DNA of 64,000 nucleotides from Gorsachius magnificus (Eukaryota > Chordata > Aves > Pelecaniformes > Ardeidae). Location of the stretch: the NCBI GenBank assembly GCA_034008185.1, contig CM067081.1:8741821-8805820 (forward strand), written 5' to 3'. Both the position numbers and the translations under genes were made by a program. Shown one piece after another: positions 13,991-25,174 of the stretch; the stretch's first letter is position 1; each line of letters begins with the position of its first letter. Under the pieces are notes generated by a model. That model ran no database searches. It saw only the letters and a list, made by a program, of their open reading frames with translations, and was not told where the DNA came from.

Positions 13991-14604
13991 GAAGCAGTAA
14001 AACTTTTGTGTCTATTTATATCAGATCCAAGCTTGGCCTGCCCGATCTAACTCTCATGTGTATTAAAGAAAAACAAGCACGTACAATGCAGGAGGGATAC
14101 CAAGTAAACTTGCAAGGAGTGCACACTGAAGTATTTTTGGCTGCTTCTAATCTCATCATCCCTTGTTTACCCAGTGAATACAAATTACTTTGAAACACTA
14201 TTTTTCCCACAATACAGATAAACTTGAAAATGCCTTTCCTCACCTTCCTTTTATTCTGGCAGGTCTGTAACATCCTTCAGAAGCCTACAAATGGTCTGGG
14301 GGCTGTACCATACACCTACACGAGAGAGCACAAATTTACTGTTCTCACATTCCAATCTAAGCAAACCCAATCCTGCTCCACTTTGGAAACTAAGCAGCAG
14401 GCCACTTCACCAGCGACTAACGTGGCCACAGGCTTCTGAAGTGGAGGCACATAATTTCTGGCTAGCTTTCTAGCACAAACGGGTAAACTCAAGTCATCCT
14501 AGACCCATTTGCTTAGACAAAATGGGTATCTTAACAAAAAACCCCCAAGCAATACTCAGAGTCACTTAGAACAATTTGAAAATTGTCACTCATTTTGAGT
14601 GCTT

Positions 14605-14680
14605 GTTTGTGGCACTGTGTGTCCAATTTTTAGACACCTGAGAAGACATGATTTCAGCAAGCACTGGAGGTGGCCAGGAC
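14605..14680. repeat. Possible old amniote repeat fragment
   Basis: TTTTTAGACACCTGAGAAGA, GATTTCAGCAAGCACTGGAG and neighbouring bases resemble an amniote interspersed repeat with the order 'TAGGCACCT...CTGATTTTCAG..GTGCTGAGC'. Only one diverged segment is visible. Confidence 0.3.
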
Positions 14681-14829
14681 TTCAAAAACCAAAATGAAAA
14701 CAAAAAGACTGAAAGCAAACAAACACATTTCAGTTTAGGGTCTGAAAAGTCAAGGAAAGTACTAAGAAATTCAGAGGGAACGTGTGACATTTTCATCTCC
14801 CTGTTTTAATTCCTGGGGATTTTCTTCCA

Positions 14830-15668
14830 ACAGGTAACTCATGAAGATGGTATTCTACATTTCATACACGCTGAGAAAATGAAAGTCATCTTTGTCCATC
14901 CCTTCCATGCCACTCACAATTTTGAAAACCAAACAGTCCCAATCTGGTCAACTGTTTCTTACATGGAAGCCCTTCTACATCTTTGATCATCCTTGCTGCC
15001 CTTCTCTAGAACTTTGCCAGGGCATCCCTGTTTGCAGGGCATTTATGAATAAGTAGAGCAGGACAGATCTCAGCACCAATTCCTCCGGGACTTCATTGGT
15101 AACCTCCCTCCACTCACCCCAAATCTTTGTTTCTTATCGTTTAATTACTGATATAACCATGCCAGGATCTTCCCTCCTCTATCACAGCTGCTTTGTCTCC
15201 TAAAAAGCCTTTGGCAAGGGCTGTATCAAAAACTTATCAAAATTCATACACACCCCATTAACCAAACGATTTTACCATGTATTTCTTGATCCCTTTGGAG
15301 ATTTACCAACCAAGAGGCTCACGGAAGCCTTTAGAGAAGCCATATGGATTCTTCCTCAGCAGATTCTATTTGTCCAAGCACCTACTCATTCTATCCTTTA
15401 CTACAGAGCCTCTGCCAATTTGCTGATGTTGCGAGCTTGTAGCTCCCCACATTCCCTTAGAATCTTTTTAAGGTGGATATCCATTGTCTTCAGATACTGA
15501 GAAAGCTTTAAGCGATGATACATTTTACTGTAAGCAACGCGGCTACTTAACGTTTGAGTTTCCCTAGAGCTCCTAGGTAAACACCATCATGTATGTAGTA
15601 TCTACTGGACTATAACTTCTTCCACAGTAGCCTCAATATTGGACATATTATCTCCAAAATGCTTTAGA
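14830..15668 (-). mobile_element. Ancient CR1/L3-like LINE, 3' half, interrupted by a younger CR1
   Basis: Minus-strand remnant of a very diverged CR1-clade LINE. Landmarks on the plus strand include TTTGATCATCCTTGCTGCCC (14982) followed by TTCTCTAGAAC, matching the reverse-complemented CR1 ORF2 end. CCTTTGGCAAGGGCTGTATC near 15208 and AGCCATATGGATTCTTCCTC near 15336 correspond to reverse transcriptase core blocks. The matching 5' half resumes at 16461 on the other side of a younger CR1 insertion. Many stops and indels make it non-functional. Confidence 0.6.
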
Positions 15669-16460
15669 TCATAGAATCACTTTGGTTGGAAAAGACCTTT
15701 AAGATCATCGAGTCCAACTTTTAACCTAACCCTGCCATCTCACCAGTAAACCATGTCCCTAAGCACCTCATCTATACTTCTTTTAAATACCTCCAGGGAT
15801 GAGGACTCCACCACCTCCCTGGGCAGCCCATTCCAGAGCCTGACAACCCTCTCGGTGAAGAAGTTTTTCCTAATGTCTAGCCTAAACCTGCCCTGGCGCA
15901 ACTTCAAACCATTTCCCCTCATCCCATCGTCTGTTACCAGGGAGAAGAGGCCGACCCCCACCTCACTGCCCCCTCCTGTCAGGCAGCTGTAGAGGGCGAT
16001 CAGGTCTCCCCTCAGCCTCCTCTTCTCCAGGCTGAACACCCCCAGGTCCCTCAGTCGCTCCCCATCAGCCTTGGGCTCCAGACCCCTCACCAGCTTGGTT
16101 GCTCTCCTCTGGACCTGTTCCAGCAACGCAACGTCTTTCCTGTAGTGAGGGGCCCAAAACTGAACACAGTATTCGAGGTGCGGCCTCACCAGCACCAAGT
16201 ACAGGGGCATGATCACTTCCCTGCTCCTGCTGGCCACACTATTCCTGATACAAGCCAGGATGCCATTGGCCTTCTTGGCCACCTGGGCACACTGCTGGCT
16301 CATATTCAGCCGGCTGTCAACCAGTACCCTCAGGTCTTTTTCCACCAGGCAGCTCTCCAGCCACTCTTCCCCAAGCCTGTAGTGCTGCATGGGGTTGTTG
16401 TGACCAAAGTGCAGGACCCGGCACTTGGCCTTGTTGAACCTCATACAGTTGGCCTCAGCC
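15669..16460 (-). mobile_element. CR1 LINE, longest copy, with open ORF2 C-terminus
   Basis: A CR1 copy of about 790 bp on the minus strand, with its 3' end at 15669 (a single decayed octamer unit on the plus strand: TCATAGAATCAC). Positions 15740-16492 are open for 250 codons. Most of this is the thumb and C-terminal region of CR1 reverse transcriptase, with motifs such as [50 protein letters not shown] and [16 protein letters not shown]. The catalytic palm motif and the endonuclease are absent, so it is non-autonomous. The first ten or so codons of the open frame come from flanking DNA. The intact frame suggests a fairly young insertion. Confidence 0.95.
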
Positions 16461-17440
16461 GTTTCACCTGTTTCTTCCATAGCAAATACCAATGCAAATA
16501 ATTAATTTGGCTTCTCTGCAATAGGGCGTTCATCATCTCCAACTGCTCCTTTTTAAATTGTGATCATAAAGTGACCCTACAGGCTCTCTGGCTGCTCTTG
16601 ATACGTTTGAAATATTTATTATTAGTTTTGAGTCCTTTATCTAGTTGTTCCTACTTTTTGCTTTACATTGTTATATCTTATCTGTCAGAGACTAGGACCC
16701 TTTCCATTCTCATCCTTTCAATATGTTTTCAGCTTTTCAAAGACTGCCTTCCCACGCTTTCATAATCTAATTTACTTTGCTGTTTAGCCCGTACCCTTTG
16801 ACCATTTTCTAAGCCCTTACTAAAAGGTGATACATACTAGCGATTCTGGTGTGGTAGCATTCAGCATCTCTGTACCTCCTTTAAGTGTTTATTTCTCTTA
16901 AAAGCCCTTTTTAACATCCTTTTATCAGTCTCCCTCATACATGCATACTTACTCTTATAGAAGCTGAGCACAACTGTGCTGGATGTTTGGCCTTTTTACC
17001 TCTGTAGGGACACCAAATCTAAAATACCTTGTAGTCACTGCAAAATTTTCAGCCAGATCTGGCACCTTACTTAATGCCAAGGGAAGGGTTATATTTTCTT
17101 TTGTGGCACACCTTGATCAGCTGCTGCAGGAAACAATTGCTGAAAGCGTCTCCCCGTTTCACCTCCAGGCAAATATTAAGACAAGGTGTGAAGCAACAGA
17201 TATGGTAGAAACCAGATTTTCCACATACAAGAGTATTTTCTGCCCCTGCTATCTGCGTACACTCAGTTTGACTCATGGTCCTGGTAGAAGAGCTGGTAAT
17301 AAGGATCCAGTGCTACATCCTTCCTATTTAGACATGAAATTTCAATGTCAAATTTCATTCATAGACATGAATTGTTTCTATACAATTCAATTGTATAGAA
17401 TCCCTGACAACTGCTACCTAACCTGACCTTTAAATTATTG
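16461..17440 (-). mobile_element. Ancient CR1/L3-like LINE, 5' side of the interrupted copy
   Basis: Continuation of the ancient LINE at 14830-15668. Plus-strand landmarks in order: TTCTTCCATAGCAAATACC then AATGCAAATAATT (16470s), a long decayed AT-rich stretch, AAGCTGAGCACAACTGTGCT near 16965, and CAGCTGCTGCAGGAAACAAT (about 17119). These match blocks seen in amniote CR1 ORF2 upstream of the reverse transcriptase core. The order and orientation agree with one element split by the younger CR1. Confidence 0.5.
17376..17400. repeat. Perfect inverted repeat (12-bp arms, 1-base centre)
   Basis: TTCTATACAATT, then C, then AATTGTATAGAA: a perfect 25-base palindrome. It lies at the edge of the ancient LINE block. 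It could extrude as a short hairpin, but no function is apparent. Confidence 0.9.
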
Positions 17441-17649
17441 TATGGGGGTTTTTTGAGTGAGTTCAAGCACTACAAATTCATGTCCAGACTTGCACCTTAC
17501 TGTGAATTAAGCCTTTCCAGAAGGCAGGTGGTATCTAAATGTTGGAAGTACAGTTGTTCTGCTCTCTCTTATCTCTAAAATAAGCCACTGACAGGTCTTC
17601 CTGATGGCCTTTAAAGAAACAAAGATATTGCCTATATACAAATCTTACT

Positions 17650-17742
17650 AAATCTAGTTAAAGGTGTCCCTGCTCACTGCACGGGGGTTGGACTAGATGA
17701 CCTCTAAAGGTCCGTTCCAACCCAAACCATTCTATGATTCTA
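17650..17742 (+). mobile_element. CR1 LINE tail, severely 5'-truncated
   Basis: Only the 3' UTR remains: GTCCCTGCTCACTGCACGGG, GGACTAGATGACCTCTAAAG, TTCCAACCCAAACC and the terminal ATTCTATGATTCTA. It is same subgroup as the copy at 11831. Confidence 0.92.
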
Positions 17743-18596
17743 AATAATAATTTAAAAAAAAGTCTGAAAAATTGTTGCAAAACATGGATTCATCTTTGAG
17801 TGGAACTGCTATTTGTAAGGATTTTAACACGGTGCCTGAGAGCTGAAACAGCAGCAGCTATCTGTCTGCCTGCCTTTCACATAAACAAAGCACTGTCAGA
17901 AGATGCTATTCTCAGAATTAATTTTTCATATCCCTCCGTACCAAGCACACAGACTCTCATCTTGAGGGATGGCCCAAATATTTCTAGTGGAAAACAGGTC
18001 AAGCCCTGGCTTCAAGTTTTAAATGAAGCAGAGATTTTTGTGCATGAAAACAAGTGTCAAAGTACTTCTTGCCATCCAAGCGCAGGTTTAAGTTATCTGC
18101 GAAGACCTAGGCAGCAAGAGCAATGTCCTTGCTCCTCACTGCTTCAGAGATGCTGTATGGATGTGCAGGGTTTTTTAATTTTGAGAGCTCTGTGCTAAGG
18201 AATAGGGAAGGAGAAGTGAAACAACAGTTCTCATTGGCACAGATTAAAAAAAACAACAAAAACAAACACCTTCTGCCCAAAGTTGTAATTTAATTTTGGT
18301 CTCACTTTCAAAATAAACATTACAGAACATTAAAATCCTACATTTATATCCCTTAAGCAGCAAAAAAGTATCAATTAATGTCAAACTAAATAAAAAGAAA
18401 TAAACCAATTTTTTTTTAATAGCTAAAAATGAATAGCTAGAAATTAGAGTCTTCAATCACTTAAGCTCCTGGCTTCAACCACAAGGAGACAGCTGCTCTC
18501 CTAGCTCCCCCGGGCAGCAGCGGAGGCAAAACCCTGAATACAGTAATAGGGTTCTCTGAAGTAGAATCTCCCTCAGTTACATGAGTACGTCGCCCG

Positions 18597-18700
18597 TTCA
18601 CAGATTAATTTAGGTAGAAGGGACCTCCAGAGGTAATCCAGTCCTACCCCTGAGGAGGTCAGCTTGCTCAGGACCACCCTTCCTTAGTAGTTCGCAAAAA
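18597..18700 (-). mobile_element. Older CR1 LINE tail
   Basis: Plus strand reads GTTCACAGATTAATTTAGGT, AGAAGGGACCTCCAGAGG, TAATCCAGTCCTACCCCTGA and CAGCTTGCTCAGGACCACC. This is the reverse complement of a CR1 3' end from an older subfamily. The octamer has decayed. Confidence 0.75.
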
Positions 18701-19734
18701 CCAGGTGGGTTTGACAGAGCAAAGAGAATAACGTGAGTGGAGCACACGACCGATCTCATCATTTAGACTCACTTTTCAAAATAATGGGGATGAAAACAGT
18801 AGAAAAATGAACATGTTTTTGGATACCCGTAGTAAACCAAGTTTTGTTGCATGTTTTAACAACAAAATGACCTGGAACAGAGACAAGGAAAATATCTGTT
18901 GTTGCCGAGACCTGGCACGCTGTGCAAGGTGACCTGAACCAGGCCAGACTTTCTTGTCCTGCTGAAGTTCTGCACTGGCACTCACTGACCGAGGGCCTGC
19001 ATCATCTGCCTGAAGGAACCAAAGCCAAGTGTCTCTTGATCGTCAATCACTCCCTCTCCCATTCCCTGCTTCTCTCGTGTGGCAGAGGACAGCAGAACAG
19101 TGTCTCTCACTATCTGAATTAACCATAATTAGCACAATGAGACCTCAGATCACATATGCTGTACAGCTCTAGACAATATAATTATGGGAATACATTTATT
19201 TTAAGAATTTTCCTATTTGCATATTCCCCTTTTGTCTCATTTTTCCTCAGATGGATTACTAAAACACTCAGCTGGTTGTGTTCAGCGAGTCTATCTCTGT
19301 CTGTGGGACCCTTGAAGAAGGTTGGATTTTTTATTTAAACCTAATTTCCTCCTCTCCTGTCCTGGCTTTCTAAAAGAAACTATATATATATATTCCCTTC
19401 TCCTTCCACATTTTAAACTTCCTTTTCACTATTCTAGCTTCTTAAGTTTGAGCTATTAAAATAAAAAAACCTTGCAATGTGGTAACGGGAAGAGCAGCAA
19501 AAACCAGCAGGTAGCCTTTTCCTGAACTTAGTGACAAAAAGTAAAACTTTCTTAAAAAGAGTAAATGAAAAAAACAGAGAGTTTAAATATTTCATTTTAA
19601 TCAAAAGCTGGAAAACTTCGAACAAAAGTTTTCCACTGAAAAATTTTGAAAGACACCTTTGTAAAGGAAAAAGTTTTAAACAGCAAATAAATGAAACCTC
19701 AAAGTAAGTTCTCACCTTAGAACCCCAGGGACAG

Positions 19735-20024
19735 ACTTTTAGCAGGGCCTGATGTGACAGGACAAGGGGTAATGGTTCTAAACTTAAAGAGGGTAGATTC
19801 ATACTGGATATAAGGAAGAAATTCTTTACAACGAGGGTGGTGAAACACTGGCACAGGTTGCCCAGAGAGATGGTGGAGGCCCCATCCCTGGGAACATTCA
19901 AGGCCAGGTCGGACGGGGCTCTGAGCAGCCTGATCTAGTTGAAGGTGTCCCTGCTCACTGCAGGGGGGTTGGACTGGATGACCTCTAGGGGTCCCTTCCA
20001 ACCCAAAACATTCTATGATTCTAT
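19735..20024 (+). mobile_element. CR1 LINE, 5'-truncated 3' end
   Basis: Begins in ORF2 at the TTTTAGCAGGGCCTGATGTG segment and continues through TGGTGAAACACTGGCACAGG, GTGGAGGCCCCATCCCTGGG and the 3' UTR to ATTCTATGATTCTAT. The ORF2 remnant encodes about 60 C-terminal residues. Confidence 0.94.
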
Positions 20025-22771
20025 CACCTGAAGGGCTGTTTCTAGCTGTTCCTATTCACAAAGACATTGGGGTTGTCCACTTGTCAAGCACTATCAGTCC
20101 TACTGGAAAAGCAGACTAATAATTTTCAGGTGATTACCAACTTCTAAGTAGGCTTCAGGACAAAACAGCTCACTTTCTTGCACTCTACCACAAACCAACA
20201 GAGACCTGCAAGAAGAATTCCAGGTCAAATTCCCTGGATGCAAGTGAGGTGAATAATGACAACGATAACACAGGTCCCAGTTACAGTCTGAAAGAAAAAA
20301 AAAAAAAACAAACCACCAAACCAAAACCAAACACAAACCACCCAAACCAGAAAACCCAACCACGGTGATGGCAAACAGCCAAGACACATGAAACTGTACA
20401 GACCCATAGAGCTTCCTCCAGAAGAAGCTTGGAAGCACATGCAAGGAGGGCTGCTTAGGCACCTGGGGTGCAAAAGCTGACAGATTAAAGTTACAAATGA
20501 TGCAGTCAGGAAAGAAATGTATTTTAGAGACAAAGCTGAAGAGTGCTTTATCAGAACTGCACCTCTCCAGACACTATTGGTCGTACTAGTCCTCACAGGT
20601 GTCTTTATGGGCACACTCTCACTCTGAGGACAGTACTGAAGGCTAAATCCACAGTCGCCCTGACTCCCCTCCTGCCCTCAGGTCATCCTTGTGCCATCCC
20701 CAGGACTGTAGTGGCAGAAACCTCCCCAAAATTTTGAATTAAGGGACAGGGCTTTCCGTTTCTCTATTTCCCCAATCAGTGAATTTTTTTCCTTGGTTCT
20801 AGGTTTCAGTTTTATTTTCTTTCACATTCTCTGCAGAACCAAAGGCCAGTGTGAGACACTGAGCCCAGTGAGATACTGAGCTCAGGGACCTTCCACTGAG
20901 GCTGCCAGGATGAACGTGCTGGTTTTGCATTCATTCCCTTATCAGCTAATAACAAATCCTCAGAGCCCCCTGTGCAGCAGATGACTTCAAAATATGTGGA
21001 AACGTCAAGCCCAGCCTGTGGCATCACAGCTATTTATTTATTTTCAATTACAGCCAGGCTCAGAGTAGATTATTACACAAAATAGACAAGGACTGTCTCC
21101 TTAAGAAAAATGTATTTTACACAGTTTGGGTTTTTTAAAATCCAACATATAAAAACTGCTGTAAAGACCCTTAAGGCTTATCTCTACAGCTTTACCACCA
21201 CAGCGTTGTTTACTCTTTCACAGAGCTATTTGTACTGAAGTTCTACCATATCAATTTATTTAATATGTTTTGAGGCTGTGGAATATGTGCTTATGTGATG
21301 CACTTGAAGTTACAGCTTCAGTTTATGGAAGTGATTTCCATTGCAGAGCTGTATTCTAGACATTGCTTTAGAATTCTTATTTTCTTATGAAATGAGATTG
21401 ATTTCATATAACTGCACATTTTAAATTAATCTTCTAGCTCTACTCCATCACGCTAGGGCTTTTCACTATCAAGTCTCCATTCTATTTTCAAATTTTCCAC
21501 TCATTTCCCATGAGTATTTAAGCAACTGGCTGAGAAGCAATTACTTTTTAAAAATTCATTGCTTTTAGATGTGTTAATTTTTGGTGATTACCTTATGTGG
21601 GGTTGGGGGGAGTATTTTTTTTGTTTGTTTGTTGGTTTTTAACCTTGGTGTGACTGAGAACTAATCTGCTTCAAAGGGAATCCACGTTTCCTGGCACACT
21701 GGAAAAAATGGTGTTGAGATTCAGGAGGTCATGAACACCTGGGCATTACTAACGTATTACATAAAGCGGAAAACGCGGTAATAAAGAAGAGATATCCACC
21801 CTATGTAGTTAGCCCTAGTAACCGGTCCCTAAATCTGAGAAACTGAATTAGGTTGTTTAGTATAGTATAGTAAAGTAAACATATACTAATATGTTTCCCT
21901 ACTGCAGAACCATCCCATCACCATGAGGCCTTCATCAATAACGTCTTCATCCCATCACCACCTCAGGTGCTGAGATTCTCTAGAAGTCTCTCTTAAGAAG
22001 TTGCTGGAAATCATATTTTTCTTGGAGGGACAGAGAAATCTGTTGTTATCGCACCAAACTGCACGTTCAAAATAAGATGAGATATTTCTTTATACAACAC
22101 TCGGTCATCTTAAAGGACTCCTTACCTTGTATATTACTTCTCTGAATATGGATTTTAAAAGCATTTAACAAACAGGGGAAAAAATACTTTGAAGGCTATT
22201 AAATGCAATTATTTAAGCTAGTAGGTCCCTGAGCCGCAAACTGCTGGCAGCAGGAAGCACTGCTGCTGCTTGCTTGCCTATCCCCGTTTTTCCCTAAGCA
22301 TCTGCTGTTGGCCACTGTGAGAACATGATGCTAGAATAAATGGTCTTGTCTAATTAAAGCCACGTAGACATATCCAAGCAGTAAAATTATCAAACTACCT
22401 GAGATACAAGAGAAGGTAGTATATGAAGAGCCATTTGGTTGGCAGAATACAAAGAAACCCCAAATTCGTTCAAGTTTCTCATGTTTTTTCATACTGTTTC
22501 TTGCTGTGGGGTTCTCCACAGGCATCTTTAGCATCGATGCTCCAAGGCCAATTCATCGCAGAGCCGAGGCGTGTGCCAGGGGATCTTACCACACAGCTTG
22601 TACAGAAACCAAAATTCTGCAACTACCAAGTAGTGGCTTGTAACAAGATCCCCTGAAAATGCAAAAGTATGTTCTAATAGTTTATAAAGCACTGAAACAG
22701 CATCAGGAACGATTCAAGGAGCTGCACATCATGGAATTGATTCTTAACACCAACACAAGATTGCACTTTCT
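20025..22771. other. No recognised feature; possible 3' UTR of the candidate gene
   Basis: AT-rich sequence with no recognised repeat. If the candidate gene ending at 22772 is real, its 3' untranslated region lies here on the minus strand. A minus-strand AATAAA (plus TTTATT) is visible around 21031-21045, about 1.7 kb past the stop. I saw no closer canonical signal. Confidence 0.35.
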
Positions 22772-22898
22772 CTACAGTAAGCTTTGCATTGAGGTGGTTA
22801 TTATCCATGGGGGAACTGGATTTCTTAACGGCAGAGGACCAGGAATGAAGTAGTGGAATCTCTGAGATGTCTTCACTTTCAGATCTTTCCTTTCCAAG
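22772..22898 (-). CDS. Candidate terminal exon of an unrecognised gene
   Basis: On the minus strand a strong acceptor (TTTTCCCCTGTTCCACAG) precedes 22898. With one base completing the preceding split codon, the frame runs 41 codons to a TAG at 22772-22774. It contains KTSQRFHYFIPGPLPLR and ends in MQSLL. The one-base entry phase matches the two bases left by the exon at 24143-24248. An alternative frame (zero-phase entry, LGKERSESEDISEIP) stays open for longer, about 77 codons to a TAG near 22674, so frame choice here rests on phase continuity. No family recognised. Confidence 0.33.
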
Positions 22899-24142
22899 CT
22901 GTGGAACAGGGGAAAACAAATCAGACGGTGGGTGGAGGGAGGACAGAATAGAGTCAGCTTGACCAGCCAAACCCTGCTGACAGAGCCAAACAACATCTAC
23001 CACCAGTTATTGGCCAAAAAGCCCTACACTGACTCAGGGGTGTTCTGTAATCAAGATACAAGTAGTTCCAGCCACAGCAGCCAGGCAAAAATGCTGAAAT
23101 AAGCTCGAACATTGTATAGGTAGAGCTACAGAAATAGCACCCTGGCTCAGTGAAACATGTATGAACGGCTTTAGATGTACAGGCTGTAAAGTAATAGATG
23201 AAAGCCTGCTTTTGCAATTTGAAGCTGTTTGGGTGTAACAACACCGTTAATGCAAGGCTATCGAGAAGGAATTTTAAAGCAATATTGGAAGATGTAGCTG
23301 CTTTTTAGAGGTTTTTTTTCTATATATTCACACACAGAGAACTCCTAATATATACCAGGATGTCTCAAACTTCTGCTTGTGGGGGAACTCTCTGGCCATG
23401 AAAGCTCTTTACAGAAAAGAGGCTGATTACGTGAACCATCACTGAAAAGACTAGGAAGGCACAAACATCCTTTGGAACAACAGTATAAAACCCATCACAC
23501 ACTCTCTACTCCTAACACGTAGCCAGCTAACATCACTTACAGGATTTATGCCTGTTTCCCTCAGATAAACAGTCAAGACAAAACTGATGTCTCAAGCTTG
23601 TGAAGCTAGAAACGAAGCTGCAGTGGTTCTTGAAAGATGCTTAATGCATTTAAGAACTGAATGCCTTTCTGAAGTGCTGAAGCATAGCACAGAAGAAGCG
23701 TGCGTCATTCAGCGAGATCCCCGTCCCCATGCCAAATCTGTCTGAAACTCTGCGCTAACATCTGACAACGCTTCTGAACTGAGTCTTGCTAAGCATAAAG
23801 ACAGCAGGCTTTTCTTAGTGTTTAATGAATGCGAGGTCTGCAAAAAACACCCCAAAACATCTTGTCCCTTTTTACACAGAAACACATCCTCTATTTGTAG
23901 GAGACTTGACAACATACTACAAATAAGCAGAGCCCCTTCAGGGCTCACAGAGGCAGCAAACCCTTTCGAAATCCAAATGCCCACATAGAAGGGGTTGCAC
24001 CACAACACAGATGAGGGTCCTCTGGGGGTCTGTGAACCACTATGGTGGTAAAGCTTTATGTTCAAGCATGAACATTTGCATTAGGGTAGAATGTGTGTCA
24101 CAAGGCCTTGAAGGTAATTGCTGCAGCAGTTTAAGATCTTAC

Positions 24143-24248
24143 GGTCTCCAATGGTCCAATCTGATTGTCCAGCCTCGCTGAAGTTGATTGCCCCTGTAGT
24201 AAGGTGAGCAAGAGTCTACCATGCCCACATATAGTGTGAAGCAACGAG
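24143..24248 (-). CDS. Candidate internal exon of an unrecognised gene
   Basis: Preceded on the minus strand by a pyrimidine-rich acceptor (TTGCTTCCCAATTGTCCC, then TTCATC and ending TTGAAG) and followed by GTAAGATC. The exon is 106 nt: two bases completing a codon, 34 codons and two leftover bases. It includes SCSPYYRGNQLQRGWTIR. Entry phase fits the single base left by the exon at 24967-25174, and exit phase fits the exon at 22772-22898. A second frame is also open across it, so the call depends on the chain. Confidence 0.33.
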
Positions 24249-24350
24249 CTTCAACCATTGATGAAGGGACAATTGGGAAGCAAGGTAGACCTGACTTTCC
24301 AAACTCCCTCTGAACTTGGCTCGTTAACTCCAGAATACCAATTACCTGAT

Positions 24351-24449
24351 TACTTAGGGACATGGTTTAATGGTGGAATGGCAGTGTTAGGATAACGGTT
24401 GGACTCGATGATCTTAAAGGTCTTTTCCAACTTAAACGATTCTATGATT
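24351..24449 (+). mobile_element. CR1 LINE tail, TTGATGATCTTAAAGG subgroup
   Basis: Only the last 100 bases of a CR1: ACTTAGGGACATGGTTTAAT, GGCAGTGTTAGGATAACGG, TTGGACTCGATGATCTTAAA and TTCCAACTTAAACGATTCTA. It is the same subgroup as the copies at 549, 56041 and 61037, which differ from the CCTCTAGGGGTCC subgroup. It begins about 100 bp upstream (minus-strand sense) of the candidate exon at 24143-24248. Confidence 0.92.
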
Positions 24450-24966
24450 ACTGAACACCATCCAAGATACTTCCCTTGACAAGCACCTCTTTTGGAAGGA
24501 TGATGAACTACTATTTGAAACACAAGTCACCACTTATTCTGGGGTTGATAAAGTACTACTTCTTAGAGATCCATCAGACTACTTGCCTCTTCCACCCAGA
24601 CATCTCTACAGAAACCTTTTGTATGTACCTTCCAATCACACAAACCTTATAGGTTTTGCCAGCAGGAGGGAATTTCCATCAACCAGCCAAAAAAACCCCT
24701 AGAGTACTGGCAATCACCAGAAGCCGTGGAGCTCTAAGCAACCCTGTTCCAGAAAACAGACCTCACAAATGGGCTCTAGTTCTTCATTCCTCTCTGAATG
24801 AGCTGCCCGCTTCACATGAGAAGCTGCAAGCAACATGCCATAAACTATAACTTCTTAATGCAAACCAATTGAGAACCCAAGACTTAAAAGACATTATTAC
24901 AGAATTAAATATTTTAAATAATAAAGTTTGAAAACTAAAGAGATCAATGCAATTGTATAAAGTTAC

Positions 24967-25174
24967 CTGCAATTACTTTCTCAGCTTTTGTACTAATAAT
25001 CATTGCAAAGGACCATTCCACGAGAAGAGTACCGTCCTGGGGCAATGAACAATTTTCCACCTGGAAATGCTCAACAAATGCATTAACCATTTCTGGATTA
25101 AACATATGCATTGCCATTCTCAGCATCAGAATTATGAGCTCCTGGCATGCATCAATCATTCCCATTGAGCTTGG
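24967..25174 (-). CDS. Candidate internal exon of an unrecognised gene (best supported)
   Basis: The acceptor is textbook on the minus strand: a run of 15 T, then ACCCCTGACTATTATTGGCA and TAG, with CTGAC as a plausible branch point. The donor is GCAG followed by GTAACT. The 208-nt exon is open for 69 codons from a zero-phase start and leaves one base. It contains IDACQELIILMLRMAMHMF, NPEMVNAFVEHFQ, ENCSLPQDGTLLVEWSFA and ends STKAEKVIA. Composition is protein-like, with a hydrophobic helix followed by a mixed charged segment. I do not recognise the family. A chance open frame this long is unlikely but not excluded in AT-rich DNA. Confidence 0.45.

Noticed and set aside
15753..15992. Plus-strand frame rich in TSL and SPFQ motifs, repeated at several other CR1 copies
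   Set aside because: It is the antisense shadow of CR1 ORF2. The same pseudo-protein recurs wherever CR1 occurs.
24656..24850. A 64-codon plus-strand frame with protein-like look
   Set aside because: On the strand opposite to the candidate gene, with no splice signals at its ends and no start context. Likely chance.
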